Shown: positions 50,542-63,239 of the stretch, one piece after another | Position numbering within the stretch: position 1 is the first letter of the stretch | Layout of the letters: each line of letters starts with the position of its first letter | NCBI GenBank assembly: GCA_016584305.1 | Contig: JACEEZ010011952.1 | Coordinates: forward strand, 180,081-244,080 | DNA: 64,000 nt | Origin: Chionoecetes opilio | Lineage: Eukaryota > Arthropoda > Malacostraca > Decapoda > Majidae | Reading direction: 5' to 3' | Notes under the pieces: generated by a model | Seen by the model: the letters and a program-made list of their open reading frames with translations, nothing else | What the model was told of the DNA's origin: nothing | The model's database searches: none | Made by a program: the position numbers and the translations under genes

Positions 50542-51924
50542 TTTTGTGTGTGTAGCTGAGCAGGACGCGGCGACAGTGTGGCCAGACTAGTCACTGCCAA
50601 CATCATCAACTCGGACCAAAATATCTGACCAAATCTGAAGACTAATATTCTACTAACTAATGCTAACTACTAACTACTACTAATATTCTAATAAGACATA
50701 AAACTGAAAAACATTATAATTGTGTTAAAAGTGGTTCCATGGGTATCTTGGTTCCTTTGCTCTTGCAGAACAGTCACTTTGAAGAACCTTCGGATAACAG
50801 AATATCAAAAGGCCATGAATGTGTAGATATGATCCATTTTAGAGGCAAAATTTGATAGTCTGAAACCAGACTCAAAATCTGTAGAACTGCAGATAAATCT
50901 ATGGCTGTGGCAAAACTGGCAATACTGCGTGGCGAGGAGCCATTACTGAAATCAATGCAAATGTCCTTTTATTCGGTGTCTACTGTCCATCCCTCACGGC
51001 GACACGCTGTTATCTGCCTCACCTTCTCTTTTCTGAAGAAGACAGGTCAGCTGCCACGCCTAGAAATAAAGAAAGACGAAGTTTATGTAAGGAAACATTC
51101 AGATTATCCAGATCTAGACCAAGACAACCGATTTTCTCTAATAAAAAGACTCAGAAGATTGTAAACATGTATGATGAGCCATAGGAAATAGAAAGGTAAG
51201 TAGTCTAGTTAAGCACAAAAAGCCTCAGAGCCTAAAATGTATTGATTCTTTCAATAATTACTTCATTATTTTTGTTTCTCGTTATTCTAATGTTTACATA
51301 TTTCCCGCTAAATTTGAAGGCCCAATCAGCGCGTTTGTTTATCTTCAGCAGCCAATCAGCGTGGAGGATCAGCCGGTCGGCCATGCTTGTTTACCTGCAA
51401 GTGACAGTCTGACTCTGACTGACAGAAGACTTTTTGGATTGGGATGAAAGGTGAATGTAGATAATGTATGTGTATTACAGGAACTAACACGTGTTAATAT
51501 ACCTGTCTCCTGTAGAACCCTTATGATTTTTTTTGTGATAAACGTATTTCTGAACTAATATCGAAGTGAGTAGTCGTTATCAGCTGCGATAGCTTATCAG
51601 TGAGGAAGGACATTGGTGCAGCTGGACTCATCAGTGATTTTTTACCTTTGTTACAGCTGTTCCTGCCTTCAACATCAACCCATCATGATGTCAGACTCTG
51701 CCATTGGAACATGGAGATGCATTCTGAAGAGTTAATTAACATCAACTGAACTACATTAACATCACATACATTACCGACATTCATCAGTGTTATGACAATG
51801 TGGTGTGTGTTGCTAACTTGCTAAGTGTTACGTCCTCCTCAAGCTGTGATGTCGTCTTGTCGTCCCCTATAACCCTAAGCACCATCACAGCGCTCCTAAG
51901 AACACCGCCACCACGGCACATAGG
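50542..51924. promoter_or_regulatory. Intergenic region between divergent CSTF3 and beta-mannosidase genes
   Basis: About 1.4 kb. CSTF3 begins at 50541 leftward and beta-mannosidase at 52174 rightward. An 87-codon plus-strand frame at 50901-51164 has no recognisable domain and is left unassigned. GATTGGGATGAAAG then GTGAATG near 51437-51455 could be a 5' UTR exon end for beta-mannosidase. No core promoter element is clear. Confidence 0.4.
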
Positions 51925-52163
51925 GTTGCAGTCAGTTCGTACACAAGTTGTTTCGTACACCAGTAGATTCGTACACCAAAAAGTTGTTTCGTTGTCTATA
52001 TGAAACCATAGTCGTTTCGTACACCCAGCTCAGAGTTGAACTTGATTACTAGAGTTACGAAACGACACCAGATATGTACAAAAAAAACCTGAAAATCAGT
52101 GTACGAAACAACTAACAAAACCTGGGTACGAAACAACTTTTGTACGAAACTCCCTGTAACCGT
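51925..52163. mobile_element. hAT-like foldback MITE just upstream of the beta-mannosidase start codon
   Basis: CACATAGG flanks both sides (51917-51924, 52164-52171). The ends read GTTGCAGTCAGTTCGTACA and, inverted, GGTTACAGGGAGTTTCGTAC; the interior is rich in TTGTTTCGTACACC repeats in both directions. The ATG of the next gene is at 52174, two bases after the target duplication. Confidence 0.85.
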
Positions 52164-52173
52164 CACATAGGAC

Positions 52174-55100
52174 ATGACACCCAACCCCTTGACCCGGGAG
52201 TTGGAGGCGCGGCGTGAGGGGGCGTGGTGGCGCGTGTATGCCCTGCCGCTGGTGTGTCTGGTGCTGATGAGTGGCGCCACGGCCTACCTCGCCTATGCCG
52301 CCTTCGTCAGTACACACCCGCGCCCCCATTCCATCATCATCATACCTTCCAACTGGTCCCTTCACATCGCTAATAAGTGTAAGTGTTTTTTGTTTACTGT
52401 ATGTCTGTGTCAGTATTGATTCTAGCCGTTGGTCACTTTTGTTCTCACTTCATTAATGACAGTGATTATACAAGAACTAGCAAAAAGTACCCGACGTTGC
52501 AGTATCTTAAACATATGCAATATCTAACCTATGGTAACCTAACCTTTGACTTAAATGACTTTTCTTTACTTTCATATATTTGATTTATATTTATTGTTAT
52601 TCTCATTGGTTTGATAAGGGTACGTAGGTTAAAATAAGGTTTAGCATTGTAATTAGAAAACTGATACCAGATTCGTGTTCAGCATGACTGAAAGCCTCTA
52701 TGGGCTAATTTTCCTGAGAATCTGAGGTGCAAACATTTTATTATAAAATCTGCAGGAGGACACCTTGGTAAATTTTGATTAGAAATTGCGTTTTTTTAAT
52801 ATCTTAAAAACTACGAGGCACACGCAAAAATGTATGAAATAGTAGATATTGAGCAGGCAATACTTTTTCTTTTGAACTCAAGTAAAATAATTTTGGAATA
52901 TATGTAAGTAATGAGAAAATGACACATTTTTTTTTTGCTTTTTCACACAATTTAATTTTCCCAAAAAAGTATAACAGTAAATGGAATACTGATTGCACCA
53001 TTGGATAGAAAGTGTCATGCTCTCCCTTCAGTAATACAATGTTGATTCAGTAGGTGTATCTTATCATGGGAGTAATTTCAACCTCTGAAATGCATGCTTG
53101 AGTAGGAATATGGAAGTGTTCTTACCCTACAATCTGCCTTGCTTGCAGCCATCAGTGTGGGTGGACAGGTGCCTGGGGGCGTGTATACAGACCTGCTGGC
53201 CGCTAACGTGCTCAATGCAGGTGACTTCTACTACCGCTACAATGACATGGACTACCGCTGGGTCTCCAAGGAAAACTGGACCTACTCCACCGTGATGCAG
53301 GGTGGGTGGGGGGTGGGCGAGGCCTCTGTGGGTGTGTTGCAGCGTAGGGAACTTTAATGCAACACTCTTGTCAGGCTCAGTTTTTTGTTGGAGGGAAAGC
53401 AACATAAACTCATCACTCTGTCTGTCTATTCTTATTCTTGTTACCAATTAGTCATTCATGGACACAGCCTCAGCAGCAGTCTCTCCATCCATTTGTATGT
53501 ACATTATCATCTCCTTTTTTGTGAGTCCTCATCATCTCAGTCTCAAACATTATTTTCAGGATAGTGCATTGTACCACCAACTATTATGTCATTAATTACT
53601 CTACTGTTTACTGACCTGTGTTAATATTGTGATGCAGTGGGTGGTGGTGTGCTGAACCACAGCCGCGTGGCCCTGGTGTTTGAAGGGCTGGACACCGCGG
53701 CAGAAGTGTTCCTCAATGACCAGGAGGTGGGGAAGGCCAACAACATGTTCACCAGATACATCTTTGACGTCAAAAACCATCTTCAGGTAGTGTTCACTGG
53801 CTCTGGAAATGTAGACTAGATACATGACGGATGTGTAGCAAACATCTTCCTTGAATATGTTATCGTTTTTTTATAAAGTTATAACTTATACAAGGATTCT
53901 GATTACAAGCTTTATAAGTTGTTAGCTAGCTAATTATATAATGATTGATTTAATGCCTAAAAAGGTGAATGTGCCGACATCAGAGGTCATATGGCACAGC
54001 TAATTATATACCTAGTAATTGTGTCAATACAAGATTCTTTTCTCAAAAAACACTGAGTTTTCAATTGAAGACATCACAATATTATGAAATTGTCTACAAA
54101 TTAGAGGTGGCTAAGTATTGAGGTCTTAAAGAATGTTCATTGCATTGATAAGTTCATTTTGTGACAGGAATCTGGTGACAACTACTGGAGGTCAAGTTTG
54201 AATCCCCCGTGGAGTACGCCAAGCGCATGTTTGAAATCCAAAGTGCTGATTACATAGTGCCGCCCAAGTGTGTGGATGCAGCCTTCAAGGGAGAGTGTCA
54301 CGCCAATCACATCCGCAAGATGCAGTCTTCTTCAGCTGGGACTGGGGACCGGCCTTCCCTAACTCTGGCATCTGGTAACCACCATTCACTACCCTCCTCC
54401 TACCTAAAACACTACCGTACATAACAGTAAAGTCGCCAGGACAACTTTTTTTTCTGTTTACAGACGTGTGGTGGCGTTAATAGTTACATTTCTGCATCCA
54501 TGATTTCAGGAAAGTTAGAGGGGGCTATCTGGAGAGTCTGTTATTTTGTGTTTTCATCTGTGTCATATTATGGCTATAAATGAACAAATGACAAAAATAT
54601 CTACAAAGTGGCTACCAACAGTAGAGTCGCCATCTAGTGTTTATTTACTGAGTGTCGTACCGCTGTCGTCGTCGCCCAAAAAAAAACCGCGTTGTGAAAT
54701 TTGAAACCGTATATACTCGCAGATACAAAGCATAAAACAACGCTGAAACAGGGTAGATTATACAGTCATGATATAAACTACTGTGTATCATCTTCAGTGG
54801 TTCAAAAATCAGTAGTAATGCTATAATTCGTAATATATGGCGCCTGGCGACATCACTGCAGGTGGCGACTTAACTGTTATCTACGGTAACCTCATCCTTT
54901 ATACATGATTCCAACTATCTACTTTGGTTTCCTTTTCTTTAGAGCCATGAAAATAGAAAGTAGAATTTTTTTCTATCATTTGTGTGCCACTCCACTTGCT
55001 TGGGAAAAGGCCAAATTGTATGAAAAATCCACTTGTAGTGATCCTCTCCAAGTTTCTAAAGACAATCTAAAGTTGTTTTTATTGAAACTTTGAGATTGCA

Positions 55101-58100
55101 AAAGTGTATAGTAGTCTTGAATACCGTTATTACAGGAAAGGGTGGCATCTTGCAGCATGGGATTCTCTCAGAGTCAGTAATATTATCTTCTCAACTGTGC
55201 CTTCGTCAGAGCTGCCAACAGTGCCAGACCACACCTTCAAGCCGGGATGGACGGCCACCATCAAAGTGAAGTTTTGTTCAGACACATTTTTTAAGAGAAT
55301 TTTTTTTTTTCTCGTTTCTTCCTAAATATGTCTCAATTTGCTTGTTAAGGTCAGGTGGTCAATAGATATATCACTGTTACGTCATTAGCTGCAAAATCTG
55401 GGTAGAGAATTTGGAAGGATGTGTGAGGGAAGAAACCTGAAAGTGACTGTGGCAAAGAGCAGTGTGGAGCAAGGTACAGAAGGTGCTGATGCAATTCTGA
55501 ATGGTGAGAGACATTGTAGGTTGCAAATATGTTTAGGTTTGTGACTGTTTTTTAGAACGTTTTCAAACAATTTGCCTTTTTGTTATGTGCCATCGTGCTG
55601 CTTGGAAGAAGGCCAGCCATAAGAAAAATGTATAAGATGATTCTTTTGTCACAGGTGTGGAGACATTGTAATTGTAGATTGTAAAAAAATGTTGAGGTTT
55701 GTGAATGGTTTTTAGAACGTTTTCAAACAATTTGCCTTTTTGTTATGTGTCATCGTGCTGCTTGGGGCCAGTCCTGAGAAAAATATATAAGATGATTTTT
55801 GTTGACCCAGGTGTGGTGTGATGCGGGTGTTGCGTCAGGCGAGGTGCCCGGGAGCCTGACCCTTGCCCTGGGGGACATCTACAAGAGGAAGCACGTGGTC
55901 ACGGCTCGTGTCACCAACTATGAGGCATCACTAGAGTTCAACATTTCATTTTCTGAGGTGAGCTGTGCTGCCTTGTCTTCACAGATTTTATATATAACTA
56001 TGTAGGCTACATGGGGACTGTCAAAAAACATCACACACCCACTATCAGTGAGACTGTTGATTTGAAGCTGATCTCAGCCTTCCCTTGGCCAGACGATGTT
56101 GAGAATACGTAATTAATTTGTGATGTTTTGAATTTCCCTGATGAATTGAACACTTTTGTGATAAGCAATGAAACAGGATTCATCATTAAAGGAAATGGGA
56201 GCAAAAAAATTAAGTCTAATCGTAATACAGGTTGAAGTTCCCAAACTCGGCATCCCAAGACTCGGCAACACCCAAAACTCGGCTATGGTTCCGGATTTTC
56301 CAAAACACGGCAGAACACCCAAAACCCGGCGCGTAGTTGCCGGGTCGGCCGCTAGGTGCCACCACACTAGGCCGCTTGGTTTCTTATCGGTGAAATATAG
56401 CTTTTTTCCTACATATTGAAGTATACAATCCTCTTTTTAGAATAATTTTGTCACCCTCACCACATTATAATGGACTCAGTGACCTAGTTTCGGGGTAGGG
56501 AGGGATTATCTAACTACCTTAATTTTTTTCATGTGATTTTCATGCTTTTTTACCCCTTAATATATCTACGTTCTAAAAGTCGGAAAATTCCATTACTCGG
56601 CTCTGCGCTGGTCCCGAGGTTGCCGAGTTTGGGAACTTCAACCTGTATTTTAATATTGATCTGTATGTATAGGATGTTCAAATTGCTGCCATTGTTCATG
56701 ACCATCTGATCTGTGTTAAGTGCCACCCATGTATTTTGGAAAAAGTCTGTTGTATAAAGAAAAATTACTGACATTTAATTGTGTTATTCTCTCTTTTTTC
56801 AGAACCAGGTAGACGTGTGGTGGCCCAATGGGTATGGCGGGCAGCCCCTGTACCGGCTGACGGCCTCATGGACCAGCGAACTCAAGGCAGAGAATTCCAG
56901 CAAGAGTGTCACAGTTGGCTTCCGTACAGTTGAACTTAACCAGGACCTTGTGGACACTAATGACACAAGCAAAGGTGGGAATGCCTAATTTTGAGCATAT
57001 GCTTTGTGTTATTATGTATTCATTTTATAGACAGTGTTTCATTGTGTGGTTGTCTGCATTGGCCGTACTGACAATGTCTTTCATTGTGTACTCAGAGTTG
57101 AATTGTTTACTTGAGTAGTCAATTCACATTCTTTTCCACCCTTTTTTATGCTTTGCCATAGTGCCATATGACCTCTGATGTCTGGCAAATTTCCCCCTTT
57201 TTTGCACTACAATCAACCAATCAATCACATTCTTTTCTCCATGTTACCAAACCATAATATAATAAAATAATATCTGTAATAATAAAATAATGTCTGTGTG
57301 TGTCTTTCAGGGCGTCACTATCGTGTGTTTGTGAACAATGTGTTTATGTTCATGAAGGGGAGCAACTGGATCCCGGCCCACGTGTTGCCCGAGGTGGTGA
57401 CGCCCCAGTACACCCGCCACCTCCTGCAGGCGGCGGCAGACACCCACCAGAACTGCCTGCGGGTGTGGGGCGGCGGCATCTATGAGACAGACGCGTTCTA
57501 TGAGGTGAATAACAGTACAAATACAGATGTTTTTGTTTTTGTTTTTATCACAGGAGCAATCTTTTTTAGCAATCTTTTTTATCACTAAGGGCAAAAAAAA
57601 AAAAAAAAAAAGCATGATCATCAAAAAGGTCCTGGAGCATAGATAGTCCACAGCAGTTGATCAGTTTAGAGATTATACCAGTAATGATGGAGAAAGTAGC
57701 ATTTTTATGTGATTTTTTTTTTTTTTTTACATCACAAAGGACTGGCTAAGGGCAAATAAAAAATAAAAAAGCATGATCATCAAAAAGGTCATGGAGCACA
57801 GATAGTCTACAGCAGTTGATCAGCTTAGAGAATATACCAGTAATGATGGAGTAAATAGCATTTTTGTGTGATAGTTTGGTAAATGAAAGATAAGATGAAA
57901 GTAAGAAAAATGAAGATTCAGTTTGACCATTAGATTCTGTGATGTAGGCACTAATATCATGGACTTGGGTACCATTTCATGCAACCTTATGTCACCTGCA
58001 GCTTATAGTACCACCATTCACTCCAATTTACAGGATTTGTGTGATTTTTACTTCATCCAAGACTTCTTATTGATCTACCTATGACGCTTAGTATCGCTTC

Positions 58101-61100
58101 ATAGGTCCTCTTCAACATCATTTCCTTAGTTAACAATCTTGTCAACTCTTCCCTTGGCTATTTCACTTGGGATCTTCCTTGTCTTGTCTTCTTTCAATTC
58201 CTTGTCTTTTTTGACTTCCAAGACTTCTGCATGTCAATACCAAGACTTCTGCATGTCAATACCAAGACTTCTGCATGTCAATACCAAGACTTCTGCATGT
58301 CAATACCAAGACTTCTGCATGTCAATACCAAGACTTCTGCATGTCAATACCAAGACTTCTGCATGTCAATACCAAGACTTCTGCATGTCAATACCAAGAC
58401 TTCTGCATGTCAATACCAAGACTTCTGCATGTCAATACCAAGACTTCTGCATGTCACTTCCACAGATTGCTGATGAGTTAGGCATCCTGGTGTGGGAGGA
58501 CCTGATGTTTGCCTGCAGCATGTACCCCGTGAACCAAGACTTCCTAGACACTGTGAAGGGGGAAGTAGTGACGCAGGTTCGCCGCATGCAGCACCACCCT
58601 AGCATCCTTCTGTGGGCCTCAAACAATGAAAACGAGGCAGCCCTTCGTGGTAACTGGTAAGCTACAATCACCCTCCAGTATTTAGATGCTTTATTTTGTA
58701 AGCTGAATGTCTCTTATCTTCTTCAGTATAGGCAGGTGTGATGATGGGTAATATTTAGAACATAAGAAAATAAGGAAGCTACAAGAGACCGCGAGACCTA
58801 CACGAGGTAGTTTCTGTTACTTAATACTACCTACATCCACCTTTCCCCATCCATGAAATTATCTAGCCTCCTTTTAAAGCTCCCTATTGACTCCGCACTA
58901 ACTACCTGTCTACTGAGTCCATTCCTCATTTTCTTCCTTAAATTCAGTAGTGGTAGCATTTCTTTTGTTTAGGTCAGATCCTTGTACTGATACTAAAATG
59001 TGTAGTCGCATACAAACCCATCTGGATAACCAGGTATTTCTGATATCAAGTTTAGCTGAAAACAGTTCTTCACATCGTCTTGCAGTCCTAAGTTAGCTCA
59101 CTTTGATGTACATATGTACATACTTACACACAAGGCATTTTGAGTTGTCTCCCAAGCTCCTATCAATTTGTCTGTTTATCAAATGTGATTTAATACAAAA
59201 GGAAATATTGTCTGTGATAAACTCCATTTTTCTCTAGGAGGAAGGAGGTAGTGCTTACATATTCTGTTTTTCATCCTGCAGGTATGGAACAGCCTTTAAC
59301 TTTGACCAGTACAAGGAGGACTACGTCACCCTCTACGTGGACACTGTCAGGAGCCAGGTGCTGGAGGAGGACCCCAGCCACCCCTTTGTTGTGAGCTCCC
59401 CCAGCAACGGCCTGCAGTCTGAGCTGGACGGCTATGTGGCTGACCACCCCTACAACACCCTGTATGGAGATGGTAGGGAACATTTCATAGGGTTATAATT
59501 TCATTATTATTTATTCATTTTCATAGGATATCATCTCATAGGGTTATCATTTAATTGTTATTTATTCATTTTCATAGGATATCATTTCATAGGGTTTATA
59601 TATCTATGAAATTATTATGAACAGCGTCTTCTCCTGTTTCCAATAATGAAGTAACTGTAAGACATATACACAATAGAAACAAAGGAAAATGTCTAGGAAT
59701 ATAAAGCACACCTTTTCCCATACTATTCACATATGATGCGTTACTCTAGGTTTGAGGTAGACACACAGTCCTTTGTTACTTCTTAGTTCTTAGTTGATTG
59801 ATTGATTGATTGATTTGGGAAGCTTACATGTACTATTTCATGAATAATACAGGAAAGTCCAGATACATATTTCCATTGTGGTCCTTCATTTATAATTCTC
59901 TTAGGTTAGGAAGTGGGCATTATTGACGAGCTGCCTTCACACAATAAATGATTCCCTGTCTGAACAACAACAAAATTGAAAATGTTCAGGATGCCATGAT
60001 TTTCCAGTTCTTCATGACCCAAACAAACATGAGTATGAGTATTCTCCTCATTAATGTTTGCATCATGCCTAATAGGAGTAACAGTAGTGTAATGTGTCTT
60101 GCAGTGCATTACTACAACTACCTGGGGGATGCGTGGGTCGGATCTGCAACGCCATTAACAAGATTCGCCTCGGAATACGGTTTCCAGTCCTGGCCGTCCT
60201 TCATGTAGGCATTATTGTGTCATGGTGGTCTTGTTGAATGCCAAAATTTTTAATATTTTTATTTTCTTGATCTATGGTTCATTGTTTTGTCACCAGATTT
60301 TAATCCAAAATACTAATGTTAATTTGGAATAATTAAGTTAGTGTATCTTGATCATATGCAACGCCATTGGAATATTAAATGCTTTTTGCTGGAGTTATGA
60401 TATTTTGAACATTACATTTCTTAAATCAATAGAATTCAAGAAAAATCTTATTCAATAAGTTTTCTGACAACTTCCACTTTACAATTTAGTTTTGGTACTC
60501 TCTGTGTTACAATTCTGTTTTCTTTGCACTGCAGTTTTTCATATTTTGAAGTTCTTATGAAAGAATAACCATGAGGAAGCATGGACTTATGGCAGTAACA
60601 CATTATGATGTGTTTGTACAGTTCCATGGCGGCCGTGAGCCTTGAGGAGGACTGGGACCGGGAGTCTCCGCTCATGTACCACCGCCAGCACCACCCGCTG
60701 GGCCAGCAGCAGCTCGCCCTCCAGATCGGCCTGCACATGCACCTGCCTCCCCACGACGGCTCCCTCAAGGCCTACCAGGACTACTTGTACCTCACCCAGG
60801 CAAGTCAGGCAGGACGCTTCAAGAGTTCATCATTGTAGAATTTCAGTGTAGGGGCAGTGCATTCTGTATTTCTTGGGTGCCAACACGCTGATGTGAGAAT
60901 AGCCAGTTATAAATATAAAACCTACCCGAATATCAGTTGTGTCCATTCAGCTACAGTTTTTCATCTTTACTGTAATTGGATTATCTGATTTGCTGATCTG
61001 CATTAAGAATTTGCAAAAATATAGACATATCATTTCAATCAAAGAAGGCATCATTAGTCATAATTTTCTATGACCTTTCATATCTCTGTGATGAATATTA

Positions 61101-63239
61101 CATAGCAGCTGACAAGAGTTAATCAGATACCATCAAAACTCAGAGCTATGGAGCAATATTTTCCTCATCAATTTTTTCTCTTGTTCTCTTCTTATATCTT
61201 GTCCTTATCTATCTGTCTCTGTCTTATCTCTTGTTCTCTTCTTTCTCTTGTCCTCTTTCTTTTCTTATGTTCTTATGTTCTGTTCCAGGTTCACCAAGCT
61301 GTGGCCGTGAAGGTGGAGACTGAGATCTACAGGCGGTGGATGAGTGACGTCACCGAGGCGGGGGAAGGCTACACCAGCGGCGCCCTGTACTGGCAGCTCA
61401 ACGACATCTGGCAGGGGGCTTCATGGGCCTCAATAGGTAGGTTGTTGGGCCACTTGAATGTGTTTGTTTCTTATGTTACAAGCATTGCAGGAAACAGTAA
61501 AGCAAAATAATGAATAGTACTAATGCTATAATTTTTTTTTTCTCTTCTCTCTCTCTCAGAATATGGAGGTCGCTGGAAGATGCTGCATTACTATGTCAAG
61601 AATTTTTTTAATCCAGTCCTAATTTCTCCACATGTAAAAAATGGAGAGGTAAGGATTAGATAGATCACTGTCATCATCCACCATCACCACCTCATGTCAC
61701 TCACTATATTTTCTTTCTTTCATACCTTTCATATCTCCACCCCACTTTTCCTTCTTATTTTTTCTCTCTCTTTCCTTGTAGTCAGGAAGGAGAAACATTT
61801 CACAACAAAGGAGAATCAGATCACCTTATCGCACACACCTCACTGCCAGTCATCCACCATTCACCTCTTGGAAGGATTCATACCCTTCACCTCCATGTAA
61901 TCTACATTATTTCATTAATTGCTGCACAGATAGGTAGTGCAGAGTGCATCTCAAATAGTACTTCCATTTACTCCGAGTTTTCTTTGTATGCTCTAATTTT
62001 TCGGTGCAATAACCATAATATAGATGCTGTGCTACCTTTTTTTGTATTCCTATTTATTATTATGTTAGTTGCCTTCTAACCCTGATACGTCCACATTATA
62101 GATTTTGTCTCTGCCTTCCCAGCATCAGTAATCTGTCTGGACATGTTTTCAGATCATGGTTTATATTGTCAATGAGCAGTTTCACAACATCACAAGCGCC
62201 AATGTTGTGGTCGCCTTGCACCGCTATGATAGACTGGGAGTCATGAAGTCTGTTAACCTATCAGTTGATGTGGTAAGTCTCACAACTATATGTAAGTGCC
62301 ATAGCCTTCCATTACTGTATGTGATCACACACAAATATACTGATTTTGTTATTTTTTTCTACCATTTCTCTAAATCAATCATCACCTAACAGGAGGCTGC
62401 CGCGTCCAGCCAAGTCGCAACTATAAGCCTGGCTGAGGAGCTGGGTCTAAACACTCACTGCCAGGAAGGCATGTATGATGTGGAGGATGTTTGCTTCATC
62501 ATCCTCCAGCTTTATGATGGTGAAGGGACCCTGGCAGCTCCTCAAAACTTCCATCTCCTTGGAAAACCTAAGGATGCACATATCCTACATGCCTCCGTTC
62601 AGGTGAGACTCACAACTACTGTTTTGAAAGTTACATTGAAAAGATGGTGATGTAGGATGAAAAAACATTTATAAGAGGTAACTACAGGAAACAGACAGTA
62701 AGGACAGTATTCGGTCAGCAACTTAGATTTGTTACCAATATGACCTTTTTCATACAACTGCCTTTCTCCTTAACAAGTTTGGTGACATCACAAAATACAG
62801 ACTGCACTTTTGTGTGTGGGATATGATACTCCCTGGGGAAGTAATCCTGATCTGCAACCCTCGTCCCTTTTAGGCACTTCCCATATGTTATAAAAAGATC
62901 TTTTCTCATAATTTTCAGATCCAAGACGTCTCTGGCCCCACAGTCACCCCCCACAGTAACTGGACCTTCACGCTGAGGGTGAAAACAGATGCTGTGGCTT
63001 TGTTTGTGTGGCTTGAGACGGAACATCCTGGAGTGTTCTCTGATAATGGCTTCCTAATGGTAAAGAAAGAAGAGCAGCTATTCTTTCATGCTGCTAAAGA
63101 GATGACAGAAGAGGACCTGCAGTCGTCATTGAGTGTCAAGTCCCTCACTGACACTTACCCGCCAGGTTATGCAAGTAAGACATTTGCTCAACATCCTGGT
63201 TTCCACCCCAATGATATCAGAAATGCGATGTTGTCATGA
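52174..63239 (+). CDS. MANBA: Beta-mannosidase (GH2), 17 exons, with two apparent 1-nt deletions in exon 4
   Basis: Exons: 52174-52378, 53149-53301, 53638-53786, 54168-54374, 55136-55265, 55811-55957, 56803-56974, 57311-57504, 58466-58656, 59282-59472, 60105-60204, 60622-60799, 61289-61436, 61560-61648, 62153-62272, 62393-62602, 62919-63239. It would be about 968 residues (human MANBA 879). The enzyme removes terminal beta-mannose from N-glycan remnants, normally in lysosomes. Visible: the N-terminal GH2 domain ([25 protein letters not shown]), [26 protein letters not shown], acid/base Glu in SNNENEAAL (about E508), nucleophile in [14 protein letters not shown] (about E604), and [23 protein letters not shown]. 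Residues 24-46 are a hydrophobic segment after a charged start, more like a signal anchor than a short signal peptide. Exon 4 needs one base near 54181 and one near 54326 to stay in frame. Intron 12 has a GC donor (60800). Confidence 0.92.
53941..54000. repeat. Short dispersed repeat (TGATTGATTTAATGCC family), copy 3
   Basis: TGATTGATTTAATGCCTAAA, then GTGCCGACATCAGAGGTCAT. In beta-mannosidase intron 3; an inverse copy is at 57140-57232 (CCATATGACCTCTGATGTCT). Confidence 0.65.
54413..54888. repeat. TA-flanked foldback MITE family 2, copy 3
   Basis: TACCGTACATAACAGTAAAG to CTTAACTGTTATCTACGGTA. About 85-90 percent like copy 1 by eye. In beta-mannosidase intron 4, starting 38 bp after the exon 4 donor. 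Confidence 0.85.
55500..55816. repeat. 155-bp duplication copying the beta-mannosidase exon 6 acceptor
   Basis: TTTTAGAACGTTTTCAAACA, TTTGCCTTTTTGTTATGTG and CATCGTGCTGCTTGG occur twice. The first copy ends TTTTGTCACAG then GTGTGG at 55655; the real junction is TTGACCCAG then GTGTGG at 55811. The exon start is thus copied with the acceptor. Confidence 0.92.
56228..56645. mobile_element. TA-flanked foldback MITE (pogo-like ends)
   Basis: Both ends read CAGGTTGAAGTTCCCAAACT inward (25 bp identical arms), bordered by TA. The interior contains ACCCAAAACTCGGC-type internal repeats. In beta-mannosidase intron 6. Confidence 0.9.
57575..57875. repeat. About 155-bp tandem duplication with LINE tail
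   Basis: GCATGATCATCAAAAAGGTC, AGCAGTTGATCAG and TATACCAGTAATGATGGAG occur twice (57613 and 57769). The second copy is preceded by a minus-strand LINE tail (TTACATCACAAAGGACTGGC at 57727). Confidence 0.88.
58215..58465. repeat. 22-bp array abutting the beta-mannosidase exon 9 acceptor
   Basis: Eleven units of CCAAGACTTCTGCATGTCAA, ending ATGTCACTTCCACAG at the exon. The unit ATGTCAATACCAAGACTTCT is a diverged match to the junction sequence ATGTCACTTCCACAGATTGC, so the array may descend from it. Confidence 0.93.
58757..58940 (+). repeat. Dispersed SINE-like repeat B, copy 4
   Basis: AGAACATAAGAAAATAAGGA, GACCTACACGAGGTAGTTTC, then TTATCTAGCCTCCTTTTAAA and TACTGAGTCCATTCC. In beta-mannosidase intron 9. 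Confidence 0.8.
59482..59601. repeat. 60-bp tandem repeat, about two copies, after the exon 10 donor
   Basis: ATTTCATAGGGTTATAATTT and TTTATTCATTTTCATAGGAT repeat. Begins 10 bp after the donor at 59473 but does not contain it. Confidence 0.85.

Noticed and set aside
50901..51164. 87-codon ORF between CSTF3 and beta-mannosidase
   Set aside because: No recognisable domain or splice-supported extension; length is within chance for AT-rich DNA.
58215..58465. Regular 22-bp repeats resembling a CRISPR-like array
   Set aside because: Direct head-to-tail repeats with no unique spacers, in a eukaryotic intron; the same applies to the other arrays.
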